Positions 36,163 to 43,910 of a stretch of DNA of 64,000 bases are shown here, in pieces. The first letter of the stretch is position 1. Each line of letters starts with the position of its first letter. Origin of the DNA: Trinickia fusca (GTDB lineage: Bacteria; Pseudomonadota; Gammaproteobacteria; Burkholderiales; Burkholderiaceae); NCBI RefSeq assembly GCF_003628145.1, contig NZ_RBZV01000010.1:62623-126622 (forward strand). The letters are read 5' to 3'. Below the pieces are notes generated by a model. That model saw only the letters and a program-made list of their open reading frames with translations. It made no database searches and was not told the DNA's origin. A program made the translations under genes and the position numbers.

Positions 36163-36776
36163 TGACAACCTCCCAGGCTCTCGCTTTCACTGCCACCTGC
36201 CTCGGCTTCGGCTTCATTCCAGGGCCGGCTCTGCTGCAAACGATTTCGATCACCATTCAGCACGGTCGCCGCGCAGGTGTATTGTCAGCACTCGGAATCC
36301 ATCTCGGCGCACTCTTGCAAATCAGTGCCGTTGCTATGGGCGCGGCCGCTGTGTTGAAAACATCACCGTGGCTCTATCACGCGCTTCGCATTACTGGGGG
36401 CGGATACCTGATCTGGCTTGGCATTCAGCGTATCCGCACCCAGCCCGAGACTGGCAACGGAAGCTCCGCGGGGCCGAAGAACCCAATTTTGTCGAGCGCG
36501 CTGATCGAAGCAGTGAATCCGAAATCCGCGCTGTTCTATTTTTCGTTCCTACTACAATTTGTCGATACGTCGATGTCACTCAATGTCGGCTTGCAATTTT
36601 TCCTATTGGGCATAAGCGCGAACTTGCTATTCTCACTCGCCGACCTGGCTTGTATCGCGCTTGCACATCCGCTATATGAGAAAGCGACAACGGGTGGCAC
36701 CGCATTGACCGTCTGTCGCTATCTCGCAGGTGCGCTCTTCGTCACACTCGGCATCGTCGCGATCATTGAAAAATAG
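36162..36776 (+). CDS. LysE/RhtB-family exporter
   Basis: 204 residues with six hydrophobic helices. Family motifs: GFIPGPALLQTISITIQHGRRAGVLSALGIHLGA near the N-terminus and LIEAVNPKSALFYFSFLLQFV at mid-protein. LysE/RhtB proteins export amino acids or small amino-acid-like compounds. The ATG shares a base with the radical SAM stop (TGATG), which implies that the exporter moves the product or a by-product of that enzyme (inference). GC is lower than in the flanking genes. Confidence 0.9.
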   Translation: MTTSQALAFTATCLGFGFIPGPALLQTISITIQHGRRAGVLSALGIHLGALLQISAVAMGAAAVLKTSPWLYHALRITGGGYLIWLGIQRIRTQPETGNGSSAGPKNPILSSALIEAVNPKSALFYFSFLLQFVDTSMSLNVGLQFFLLGISANLLFSLADLACIALAHPLYEKATTGGTALTVCRYLAGALFVTLGIVAIIEK

Positions 36777-36847
36777 CCCGATTGGGACAGGCGCTCTCCG
36801 TCGTATACCCATTTTGCAGTACCGTTCTATCCGTATAGAAATTTTCA

Positions 36848-37327
36848 ATGCCTCCAACTTCATTCACCATCCGAGCGGTAGCTCAAGCTGACATTTCATT
36901 GTGGCGTTTGTTAAGGCACATGCTCTGGCCACATACAAGTGTAGATGACCATGCACACGAGACTGAGCAATTACTCGCAGCACCACATCAATACGCGATG
37001 GCTATCGCCATCTCATCCAAAGGCGAAGCACTCGGCTTCGCCGAGGCTGCAATACGACACGACTACGTCAACGGCTGCGACACTTCACCAGTGCTTTTTC
37101 TCGAAGGCATTTACGTAGTCCCCAGCATGCGCCGTCAAGGCATTGCGAGAGCGTTGTGTACATCCATTGAGCAATGGGGAAGTTCGCATGCATGCGCAGA
37201 ATTTGCTTCCGATACCTCTATCGACAACGTCGATGCACAAGCGTTACATCGTGCACTCGGCTTTGATGAAACCGAGCGTGTCGTGTTTTTCCGAAAGCTC
37301 CCCCGCGACCGACGTCGAACGGCCTGA
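36848..37327 (+). CDS. aac(6'): Aminoglycoside 6'-N-acetyltransferase, AAC(6')-I type
   Basis: 159-residue GNAT protein. RLLRHMLWPHTS near the N-terminus, GFAEAAIRHDYVNGCDTSPVLFLEGIYVVPSMRRQGIARAL (acetyl-CoA site) and EFASDTSIDNVDAQALHRALGFDETERVVFFRK closely follow the chromosomal AAC(6')-Iaa/Iy/Iz pattern. These enzymes acetylate the 6'-amine of amikacin, tobramycin and kanamycin. No good Shine-Dalgarno sequence is seen before the ATG. Low GC like the two genes upstream. Actual resistance is not predictable from sequence; related enzymes can be silent or have another natural substrate. It might protect against a product of the adjacent radical SAM enzyme (speculative). Confidence 0.85.
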   Translation: MPPTSFTIRAVAQADISLWRLLRHMLWPHTSVDDHAHETEQLLAAPHQYAMAIAISSKGEALGFAEAAIRHDYVNGCDTSPVLFLEGIYVVPSMRRQGIARALCTSIEQWGSSHACAEFASDTSIDNVDAQALHRALGFDETERVVFFRKLPRDRRRTA

Positions 37328-37404
37328 TCGCGTTTTCGGACACCTTGCATCTGCCCCTCTTACCCACGATAGAAGTGCGTTCTCTATTGAGCGCATACGA
37401 ACGA

Positions 37405-38733
37405 TCAACCGCCCATCACGACTCCCCGCACCTTCTGCAAAGCCGCTTCAAGCATCGGCAAGGGCACGGACCCCAACGCAAGACGCAGCGCATGGGGCAC
37501 TGCCGCCGTCGTTGCAAAAGGCTCCGCGGTCGTCACGAGCACGCCATCGCGCGCGAGTGACGCCGCCACCGCATCGGCGCGAATGTCTGGCGGCATCGTC
37601 AGCCACAAGAAGTACGACGACGCATACCCCGTCAACGCTGCACCATGCAACACGCGACGCGCCAGCCTCTGCCTACGTCGAGCATCGTTGCGCTTGCGCT
37701 GCTCGAGCGTATCGACGATGCCGTGCTCGATCCAATGGCAAGCGAGCGCGACCGTCAACGAAGGCGTGTTCCACGTCGATACGCCGATCGCTCGCTCGAG
37801 TGCCGGCACCCAACGCATTGGCGCGGCGATAAATCCTAAACGCAACCCCGAAGCAACGCTCTTCGACAGCCCCGATACGTACACGGTGTGCTCAGGCGCA
37901 TACGTAAACACAGGCTTCGGTGCCGGCTCCGCAAGAAACGCATACGCGCCGTCCTCGATGATAAGCAAGCCGTATCGCTGTGCAAGCTCGGCAAGACGTT
38001 CGCGCTGCGGCTCCGGCATCACGTGGCCGAGCGGATTGTGCAGCGTCGTCATCGTATAGACGGCGCTCACCTTGCGGCGCTTACATAGCACTTCAAGCGC
38101 GTGAAGATCGGTGCCGTCATGCTCGATCGGCACGGGGACGACCTCGAGCCGCATCGCTTGTGCGAGCGCTTTCATGCCCGGATAACTCAGCGAGTCGATC
38201 GCCACCACATCGCCCGGGCTCAGCAATGCCAGCGCGGTCACGGCCAGTCCTTGTTGCGCGCCATTGACGATCATCACTTGTTCGCCTGGCACACGGATGC
38301 CGCGATTGCGCAAATGCCGGGCGACCGTCTGCCGCTCGTGCGCACGACCACCTTGGGGGGACGAGTGAAGTAACGCATCCAGATCGCCCGACGCGGCGAT
38401 GCTGCGCAGCCCTTCACGCAGCATCTCGTCCTGGCCAGGCAGCGACGGGTAGTTGAAGGTCAGATCGATAGCACCCGCGCTCAGCGACTGCTGAACCACA
38501 CCATTGCCGCGCGACAGCGTCGTGTCGCGCACGAAAGTGCCCCTGCCCGTCTCGCCGACGACGAGACCGATCGACGCAAGCTCGGCATAGACACGCGTCG
38601 CGGTACCGAGCGCGATACGGTGCTGCTTCATCAGCATGCGGACGGTGGGCAACTGCGTGCCAGGCAGCAGCTTGCCCGCCCGAATGCGCTCGGCGAGTTC
38701 GTCGACGATGGATTGGTAGCGCGGCGCGGTCAT
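37405..38733 (-). CDS. MocR-type GntR/aminotransferase regulator
   Basis: 442 residues. A GntR winged helix (about 1-75: ELAERIRAGKLLPGTQLPTVRMLMKQHRIALGTATRVYAEL) is fused to a class I aminotransferase-like domain with PLP Lys in YVSGLSKSVASGLRLGF and IEDGAYAFL. MocR regulators bind PLP and usually control an adjacent metabolic or transport gene. It is divergent from a LysE exporter starting at 38825, the probable target. The alternative ATG at 38760 would add nine residues; 38733 was chosen because the conserved winged helix begins soon after. Confidence 0.9.
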   Translation of the reverse strand: MTAPRYQSIVDELAERIRAGKLLPGTQLPTVRMLMKQHRIALGTATRVYAELASIGLVVGETGRGTFVRDTTLSRGNGVVQQSLSAGAIDLTFNYPSLPGQDEMLREGLRSIAASGDLDALLHSSPQGGRAHERQTVARHLRNRGIRVPGEQVMIVNGAQQGLAVTALALLSPGDVVAIDSLSYPGMKALAQAMRLEVVPVPIEHDGTDLHALEVLCKRRKVSAVYTMTTLHNPLGHVMPEPQRERLAELAQRYGLLIIEDGAYAFLAEPAPKPVFTYAPEHTVYVSGLSKSVASGLRLGFIAAPMRWVPALERAIGVSTWNTPSLTVALACHWIEHGIVDTLEQRKRNDARRRQRLARRVLHGAALTGYASSYFLWLTMPPDIRADAVAASLARDGVLVTTAEPFATTAAVPHALRLALGSVPLPMLEAALQKVRGVVMGG

Positions 38734-38824
38734 CGTGTCTTGGACGTGTACTTGGAACAATTTCTTTGGTGTATCAGGTCGTCAGCGTACGCTGTACCCG
38801 TCTTCCACGCAAATCGGTGTCCCC

Positions 38825-39454
38825 ATGCCAGGAATCGCGACCTTGTCGATCTTTGCCGCAGCCGTCGTCATGCTGCTGCTCTCACCCGGGCCCAACATGG
38901 CATTCGTGCTGGCGCACGGCGTCGCCTACGGCGCGAGCGGCGGCGCTGCGGCTGCACTCGGCATCACCGCCGCGGACCTGATCCTCACGATACTGACGGC
39001 GACCGGCATCACGGCGATCGTCGCCGCCTGGACGCCCGCCCTCGACGCGATTCGCTATGCCGGGGCCGCGTATCTGCTATGGATGGCCTATCAGGCATGG
39101 AGCCGACGCGTAGGGATACATCACGACGTGACACGCGAAACGTCACTTACCGCGGTGTTCGTGCGTGCGATGTTGAACGGCTTGCTCAACCCCAAAGCGC
39201 TCTTGTTCTTCATGGTCTTTCTGCCGCGGTTCGTCGACCCGGGCCACGGCGCGGTCACGCCCCAGCTTGTCGTGCTCGGCTGCGTGCTTGCGGCCATCGC
39301 CGCCGTCTTTCATGTGGCGCTCGGCGCCGGAGCAGGCCCGCTGAACCGGATGCTGTCGGGCCGCTCGACGGCAGCCCGGCTGCAATCGCGCGCGCTTGCC
39401 GTCGTGCTGGCGCTGCTCGCGCTGCGGCTCGTGTTGATGACGCACGCATCCTAG
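38825..39454 (+). CDS. LysE/RhtB-family exporter
   Basis: 209 residues, six hydrophobic helices. MLLLSPGPNMAFVLAHGVAYGASGGAAAALGI and MLNGLLNPKALLFFMVFLPRFVDP are the two LysE family signatures. Divergent from the MocR regulator, which very likely controls it. Substrate is probably an amino acid. GC is high again, so this gene belongs to the core background and not to the lower-GC island on its left. The ORF is open upstream but the start at 38825 gives the proper first helix. Confidence 0.9.
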   Translation: MPGIATLSIFAAAVVMLLLSPGPNMAFVLAHGVAYGASGGAAAALGITAADLILTILTATGITAIVAAWTPALDAIRYAGAAYLLWMAYQAWSRRVGIHHDVTRETSLTAVFVRAMLNGLLNPKALLFFMVFLPRFVDPGHGAVTPQLVVLGCVLAAIAAVFHVALGAGAGPLNRMLSGRSTAARLQSRALAVVLALLALRLVLMTHAS

Positions 39455-39599
39455 GCGGCACGCGACCCATTGGCTTGCCTTGCCGGCGATGCTGCAAGGG
39501 TGGCGGGAAGTGCCGCAGATGCGTAAGATGCTTGTCGCTCGCTGAAGTGGCCCCGGGCCGCCAGCCATTGACTTCATCGCTCAACCACCACCCGATTTC

Positions 39600-41423
39600 A
39601 TGGAAGATCTGCTCCCGCATTACGAACGGGAACTCGCGCTGTTGCGGCGTTCCATGCAGGAATTCGCGGCACGCTATCCGAAGATCGCCGCCCGACTTGC
39701 GATTTCGGGCGAGCATTCCGACGATCCGCACGTCGAGCGCATGCTCCAGTCGTTCGCGCTGCTTGCGGCCCGCATCGACGCCAAGCTCGACGACGACTAC
39801 CCTGAATTCGCGCACGCGATGCTCGAGGCGCTGTATCCGCAGTACTTGCGCGCCTTTCCGTCGTGCTCGATCGCGCAGTTCGACACGGCCGATCTTTTCA
39901 AACAGCTGACGCAGCCGGTGGTACTCGCACGCGGCCGGCAACTGATCACCAAGACGGGCGGCTATCGCTTCCGTACCGCCTACGACGTGACGCTGGCGCC
40001 GCTGTGCATCGAGCAGGCGCGCTATGCGTTCGCGGCGTTTGCGCCGATGACCGTGAAGCTGCCGGACGATACCTCCGGAGTCGTGTCGATCACGTTCGCC
40101 CCTGCCGCGGCCACGGTCCGTCTTGGCGCGTCGATGCCGGCGAAGGTGCGTGTGCATCTGAGCGGCCAGCGCGAAGTCGTGGCGGCACTGACCGACGGAT
40201 TACTGCTGCGCACGGCAGCCGCTTTCGTCGATGCCGACGATAAGGGACAGTGGCGTCCGCTTGCCCGTTCGCCGCTGACTGCAGTCGGCTTCGACGAACA
40301 CGATGCGTTGCTCGACGGCTCCGGCGACGCCACGGCTTCGTTCCGCTTGTTGATGGAGTACTTCGCGTTCCCCGACAAGTTCGACTTCGTCGACGTCGAT
40401 CTGGGCGCACTGACGCGTGCGGCAGGTCCATGCGAGCGCTTGACGTTGCACCTCGCGATCACGGGCGTACACCCCGATTCGTGGGCCGGCCAGCGCATGG
40501 CCACGCTGAGCACCGACCATCTGAAGCTTTTCTGCACGCCCGTCATCAACCAGTTCAAGCACGATGCGATGCCGGTCAAACTCGAAGGCACCGCCACCTC
40601 GTTTCCCGTGGTACCGCAAGCGCCGAAGCAAGGCAGCATCGGCGTGTATTCGGTCGACAGCGTGCGGATGAGTTCGGCCGGACGCAGCGAGCCGGTGAGC
40701 GTCGCACCGTTTCATTCGTTGATGCACGGCAGTTCGGAGCAGTTGTCGGGGCCGTACTGGATCGCTCGGCGCGACCCGAGTGCGATCGTCGCGGAAGCCG
40801 ATCACGAGATCGAGCTGACGCTGGTGGGGCTCGACGGCGTGCCCATGATGCCCGATGCCGACGAGCTTGCTATCGGCCTCACGTGCACGAATCGCAATTT
40901 GCCGAGCATGCTGGCGTTCAAGACGCCGGGGGGCGATCTGTCGACCGATCATGGTGCCGTCAAGTGCCCCGTGTCGCTGCTGCGCAGGCCGACGGAAAGC
41001 GTGGAGCCCGCGCGCGGCAAGGAAACGCTGTGGCGCCTGATCTCGCACATGATGGCGCATCCGGTGCAGCTCGGCGAGGCCGGGCTCGACGAGTTCAAGC
41101 TGCTGTTCCGGCAGTTCGCGAGCTTGTCGTCGTCGCAGACGCGGCATATCGACGGCGTAACGCGGCTCGAACGTCGCTCGACGATGCAGTGGATCGTGAT
41201 GGACCCGTGCCCGGCCTTCGTGCGCGGGATCGAGATCGCGCTGACAGTCGACGATCAGGCGTTCGCGAGCAGTAGCCTCAATGCGTTCATCGAGGTGATG
41301 GATCGGTTTTTCGCGCCGTATGCGCCGGCGAATAGCTTTGTGCAGCTGGTTGTGATTTCCAAGCACAACGGCTCGGAGATTCGGCGGTGTGAACCTAGGC
41401 AGGGGAAGGCGGCGTTGGTTTGA
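39600..41423 (+). CDS. tssF: T6SS baseplate protein TssF (orphan copy)
   Basis: 607 residues, full length. The N-terminus LLPHYERELALLRRSMQEFAARYPKIAARLAIS followed by SDDPHVERMLQSFALLAARIDAKLDDDYPEFAHAMLEALYPQYLRAFPSCSI is the strongly conserved TssF (VasA/ImpG) opening. TssF builds the T6SS baseplate wedge with TssE, TssG and TssK. Here no tssE or tssG is adjacent: the upstream gene is a LysE exporter and the downstream genes run the other way. It faces a vgrG-effector operon, so it may be a specialised extra copy for that cluster (inference). A GC hairpin lies just past its stop. Confidence 0.93.
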   Translation: MEDLLPHYERELALLRRSMQEFAARYPKIAARLAISGEHSDDPHVERMLQSFALLAARIDAKLDDDYPEFAHAMLEALYPQYLRAFPSCSIAQFDTADLFKQLTQPVVLARGRQLITKTGGYRFRTAYDVTLAPLCIEQARYAFAAFAPMTVKLPDDTSGVVSITFAPAAATVRLGASMPAKVRVHLSGQREVVAALTDGLLLRTAAAFVDADDKGQWRPLARSPLTAVGFDEHDALLDGSGDATASFRLLMEYFAFPDKFDFVDVDLGALTRAAGPCERLTLHLAITGVHPDSWAGQRMATLSTDHLKLFCTPVINQFKHDAMPVKLEGTATSFPVVPQAPKQGSIGVYSVDSVRMSSAGRSEPVSVAPFHSLMHGSSEQLSGPYWIARRDPSAIVAEADHEIELTLVGLDGVPMMPDADELAIGLTCTNRNLPSMLAFKTPGGDLSTDHGAVKCPVSLLRRPTESVEPARGKETLWRLISHMMAHPVQLGEAGLDEFKLLFRQFASLSSSQTRHIDGVTRLERRSTMQWIVMDPCPAFVRGIEIALTVDDQAFASSSLNAFIEVMDRFFAPYAPANSFVQLVVISKHNGSEIRRCEPRQGKAALV

Positions 41424-41435
41424 TGGTCGATGTTC

Positions 41436-41461
41436 AGAGGGCCGCGTTGCGGCGGCCTTCT
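41436..41461. terminator. Bidirectional hairpin between tssF and effector operon
   Basis: AGAGGGCCGC and GCGGCCTTCT pair over 10 bp (one G-T) around a 6-base loop, between the convergent stops of tssF and the propeller-like gene. Good placement for a two-way terminator; T-runs are short. Confidence 0.5.
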
Positions 41462-41469
41462 CCTATCGC

Positions 41470-42618
41470 TTAACGTGTGATGCGTTTGAATGTTTTGGGG
41501 GCGCCGATGTCACCTACAACGCTGAGCCATGCATTGCCTTCCGCCTGCACCGCATCCACGTCTTTATCGAAACGCTGGGTGCCGATCACCTTCTCTGCCG
41601 CGAGATCGATCTTGACCGAGAACCACGAGTGTTCGTCGCTACATGATCGCCCTATGATCTCGAGCACACTCCCGCTAGGCGCAAGCGCTTTGGCGGCACA
41701 GATCGGCTGACTTAGCGTAAAGTTTTCCTTCTTCAGCTTGCCGGACGTATCGATCAAGGAAACGAGTAACGGCGGCCGATTGGAGGCGGAAAGACCGACG
41801 TAGGCGACGCTACCGTCGGGCAAGAATGCGGTCTTGGTTCTCAGCAAGTCCCGCGGGTACACGTACGTTGACCAGACATACCCGCGTTTGCTCAGATCGA
41901 CCTTCGAAACGGCGTAGCCATCATGGCCTGACGATCCTTGGCTACCGTTGGCCATGAACTGTCCCGCCATGAACAAGTGCTGTCCCTCAAGCCTGGCTTG
42001 CGTGCCGACCCAAAATGCGCCAGTCGGGAGCGTGGTGACGCCTTGCGGTTTGAGCTCCTTATCGAACGTCGCCATGAATACGCTGAACTTGCCGCTTCTA
42101 TTGAGCGCATCGTTCATTCCGCCTGCAACCGATACGCCATTGGCGTCGACGCTCAGCAGGTAGTCCCACTCATCGAAACCGGCAGACACACGCTGTCGCT
42201 TGAGCAGCTTGCCCGACGCAGAAATCTTGCTCAGCACCAGTTCCGACTGACTCACCGACGACGAGCTGTCCGTCTGCTCCTGACTCAGCACGTAGAGGAA
42301 CGTGCCGTCGCTCTTGCATGAGAGCGCTGCATTTTCGTAGTTGGACTTCGCATAGGGAATGTCCAACGACCAGACAACGCGGCGCTTGCTCGCGTCGACA
42401 AGCATCACGAATCCGCTCGTATTCGGCACCTCATCGTGATAAATGTCTCCAGCTAAGCAGTATTGATCGTTGCCGATGGGTTCGATTGCGCTGGCGCTGA
42501 AGTCGTCCGAATGATCGAGTGGTATGTCTACCGACTGTGGGGGTGCAGCAATGGCACTCGCAGAGAGAGCGGTGGCAAGAATGCCCAGCAAAACTGGAAG
42601 TAGAAATCCGCGCTTCAT
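41470..42618 (-). CDS. Exported beta-propeller-like protein, copy B of the T6SS operon
   Basis: 382 residues with a signal peptide (FLLPVLLGILATALSASAIAA). Repeated blade-like strands and the phrases QSVDIPL, RRVVWSLDIP, KLLKRQRVSAGFDEW and LPTGAFW match the paralogue at 45923 over the full length. One of the two arose by duplication, or both were fixed as a pair flanking the effector module. It is the last gene of the leftward vgrG operon. No enzymatic motif is visible. Possible roles are immunity, periplasmic chaperone or effector-associated binding protein; none is established. Confidence 0.7.
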   Translation of the reverse strand: MKRGFLLPVLLGILATALSASAIAAPPQSVDIPLDHSDDFSASAIEPIGNDQYCLAGDIYHDEVPNTSGFVMLVDASKRRVVWSLDIPYAKSNYENAALSCKSDGTFLYVLSQEQTDSSSSVSQSELVLSKISASGKLLKRQRVSAGFDEWDYLLSVDANGVSVAGGMNDALNRSGKFSVFMATFDKELKPQGVTTLPTGAFWVGTQARLEGQHLFMAGQFMANGSQGSSGHDGYAVSKVDLSKRGYVWSTYVYPRDLLRTKTAFLPDGSVAYVGLSASNRPPLLVSLIDTSGKLKKENFTLSQPICAAKALAPSGSVLEIIGRSCSDEHSWFSVKIDLAAEKVIGTQRFDKDVDAVQAEGNAWLSVVGDIGAPKTFKRITR

Positions 42619-42634
42619 ATCGGCCTTGCGTATA

Positions 42635-42883
42635 TCAACCAAGACTCGAAATCAAATGGCACCCACAGGTCGCCTTATGCCCGTGCCGGGCGATCGGAAT
42701 GCCGTCATCGGTCATCGATTCGTCTCCATCGAGGATAACGTTCGGCTTCACGTCAGGATGCTTCGGGCACGAGACTTCATCGCCCTTGCGTGCGACATAC
42801 CGTCCGTCGTACTTCATCGTCTTCGATGCCGTGATCACTTTGCCGCCATGATCGGTGTCGTCATCCAAACGGATCAGATTCAT
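42635..42883 (-). CDS. PAAR-domain T6SS spike tip protein
   Basis: 82 residues with only a PAAR domain: DDDTDHGGKVITASKTMKYDGRYVARKGDEVSCPKHPDVKPNVILDG, then GIPIARHGHKATCGCHLI. His and Cys residues that bind the tip zinc are visible (CPKH, HGHKATCGC). PAAR proteins sharpen the VgrG spike and can load effectors. No extension domain is present, so cargo would bind non-covalently. Located 16 bases before the propeller-like gene in the same operon as vgrG. Confidence 0.9.
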   Translation of the reverse strand: MNLIRLDDDTDHGGKVITASKTMKYDGRYVARKGDEVSCPKHPDVKPNVILDGDESMTDDGIPIARHGHKATCGCHLISSLG

Positions 42884-42925
42884 GATGTGAAGCCCCTCCC
42901 TATTCAGTTGATGTCAATCGGCTAA

Positions 42926-43396
42926 TTACAGTGCCTTCCATTTGAAGAAGTTCCAGCCGACGCCTTTGTCCTTGATGCATCCTCCGCTCACCACGTGCGC
43001 ATTGGCGATGTCGACTCCGGCATAGCGCGGCGACTTCGATTCGACGTCCAGCATGATCGTCACGTCACCGTTGCCGCCGTGATCCTTGAACACGTTCGTC
43101 TTGACGGTGTCGCCATCCTGCAGGAAAGCTGAATCGTCCTCCATGTCGTCGGTCTTCGAGGTGAACTTCGCCTTACCCGACAGCGTCGTCTTGCAAACGG
43201 CCGACGACAGATCGAGCTTGTAGCCGATCAACTTTTTGCCGTCTGTGTCCTTGCCGAGGTCGGTCACCGTGATCGATGCCGAATACAGTACTTCGCCCTT
43301 CGACGTCAATATCACACTCTTTTCAGCCGCATGACACGCAGCAGACATACAACCGATCACACTCAGCAGTACCCACGATAAAAATCCGCTCTTCAT
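42926..43396 (-). CDS. Exported small protein, candidate T6SS immunity 2
   Basis: 156 residues with a signal peptide (FLSWVLLSVIGCMSAACHAA). The mature part is clearly homologous to the gene just upstream (43410): both have an ITLTSKGxxYxASIT-type start, a central conserved Cys, then DVESKSPRYAGVDI, GGCI and KGVGWNFFKW. The conserved Cys pair could form a disulfide. Two tandem periplasm-directed paralogues immediately downstream of a peptidoglycan-hydrolase effector is the typical position of immunity proteins. The family is not one I recognise by name. Confidence 0.7.
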   Translation of the reverse strand: MKSGFLSWVLLSVIGCMSAACHAAEKSVILTSKGEVLYSASITVTDLGKDTDGKKLIGYKLDLSSAVCKTTLSGKAKFTSKTDDMEDDSAFLQDGDTVKTNVFKDHGGNGDVTIMLDVESKSPRYAGVDIANAHVVSGGCIKDKGVGWNFFKWKAL

Positions 43397-43409
43397 ATTG
43401 ATCTTCGGC

Positions 43410-43874
43410 TCACTTGCCCTTGGACGCGCCGGGCCAGTCGAAAAAATTCCAGCCGTCCCCTTTCTTATCTACACAGCCGCTAGGAGTCGTCTTAGGGTTG
43501 TCAATATCGACGCTCGCAAACCGAGGCTTCTTCGACTCGACATCCATGACCAATTCGACGTGGCCGTTGTCACCATCATCTCGGTAGACTGACGTTTTTA
43601 CGAGGTCACCGCCAAGCACCGTCATCGGGTCGTCTCTGCGCGTAAAAAACGTAGCCTGCCCTGAGATTACCGACTGACATGTCGTCGATTTCAGTTTGAC
43701 CTGGTAGGCTACCTTGCGCTTCCCATCACTGCCCTTCCCCGCCTCCCTCAACGTTATCGATGCCTCATATGGAACGTCTCTCGACGTTAGCGTCACCACC
43801 CCGTCAAATGCCCGACTCGCAATCGGAGAAAAAAAGATAGAGGCCATCACAGCGCGGGCAAGAAAATTCTTCAT
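43410..43874 (-). CDS. Exported small protein, candidate T6SS immunity 1
   Basis: 154 residues with a signal peptide (MKNFLARAVMASIFFSPIASRAF). Paralogue of the 42926 gene, sharing the DVESKKPRFASVDIDNP stretch, the SGC/Cys pair and KGDGWNFFDW end. It lies 36 bases after the effector stop on the same strand and 13 bases before its paralogue. Periplasmic location fits protection against a cell-wall-degrading toxin delivered by sister cells. The start at 43874 gives a proper signal peptide; a longer frame to 43901 exists. Function is inferred from position only. Confidence 0.7.
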   Translation of the reverse strand: MKNFLARAVMASIFFSPIASRAFDGVVTLTSRDVPYEASITLREAGKGSDGKRKVAYQVKLKSTTCQSVISGQATFFTRRDDPMTVLGGDLVKTSVYRDDGDNGHVELVMDVESKKPRFASVDIDNPKTTPSGCVDKKGDGWNFFDWPGASKGK

Positions 43875-43910
43875 TTGTAAACGTCCATTCAGGTCATACA
43901 AAGTGCTGCA

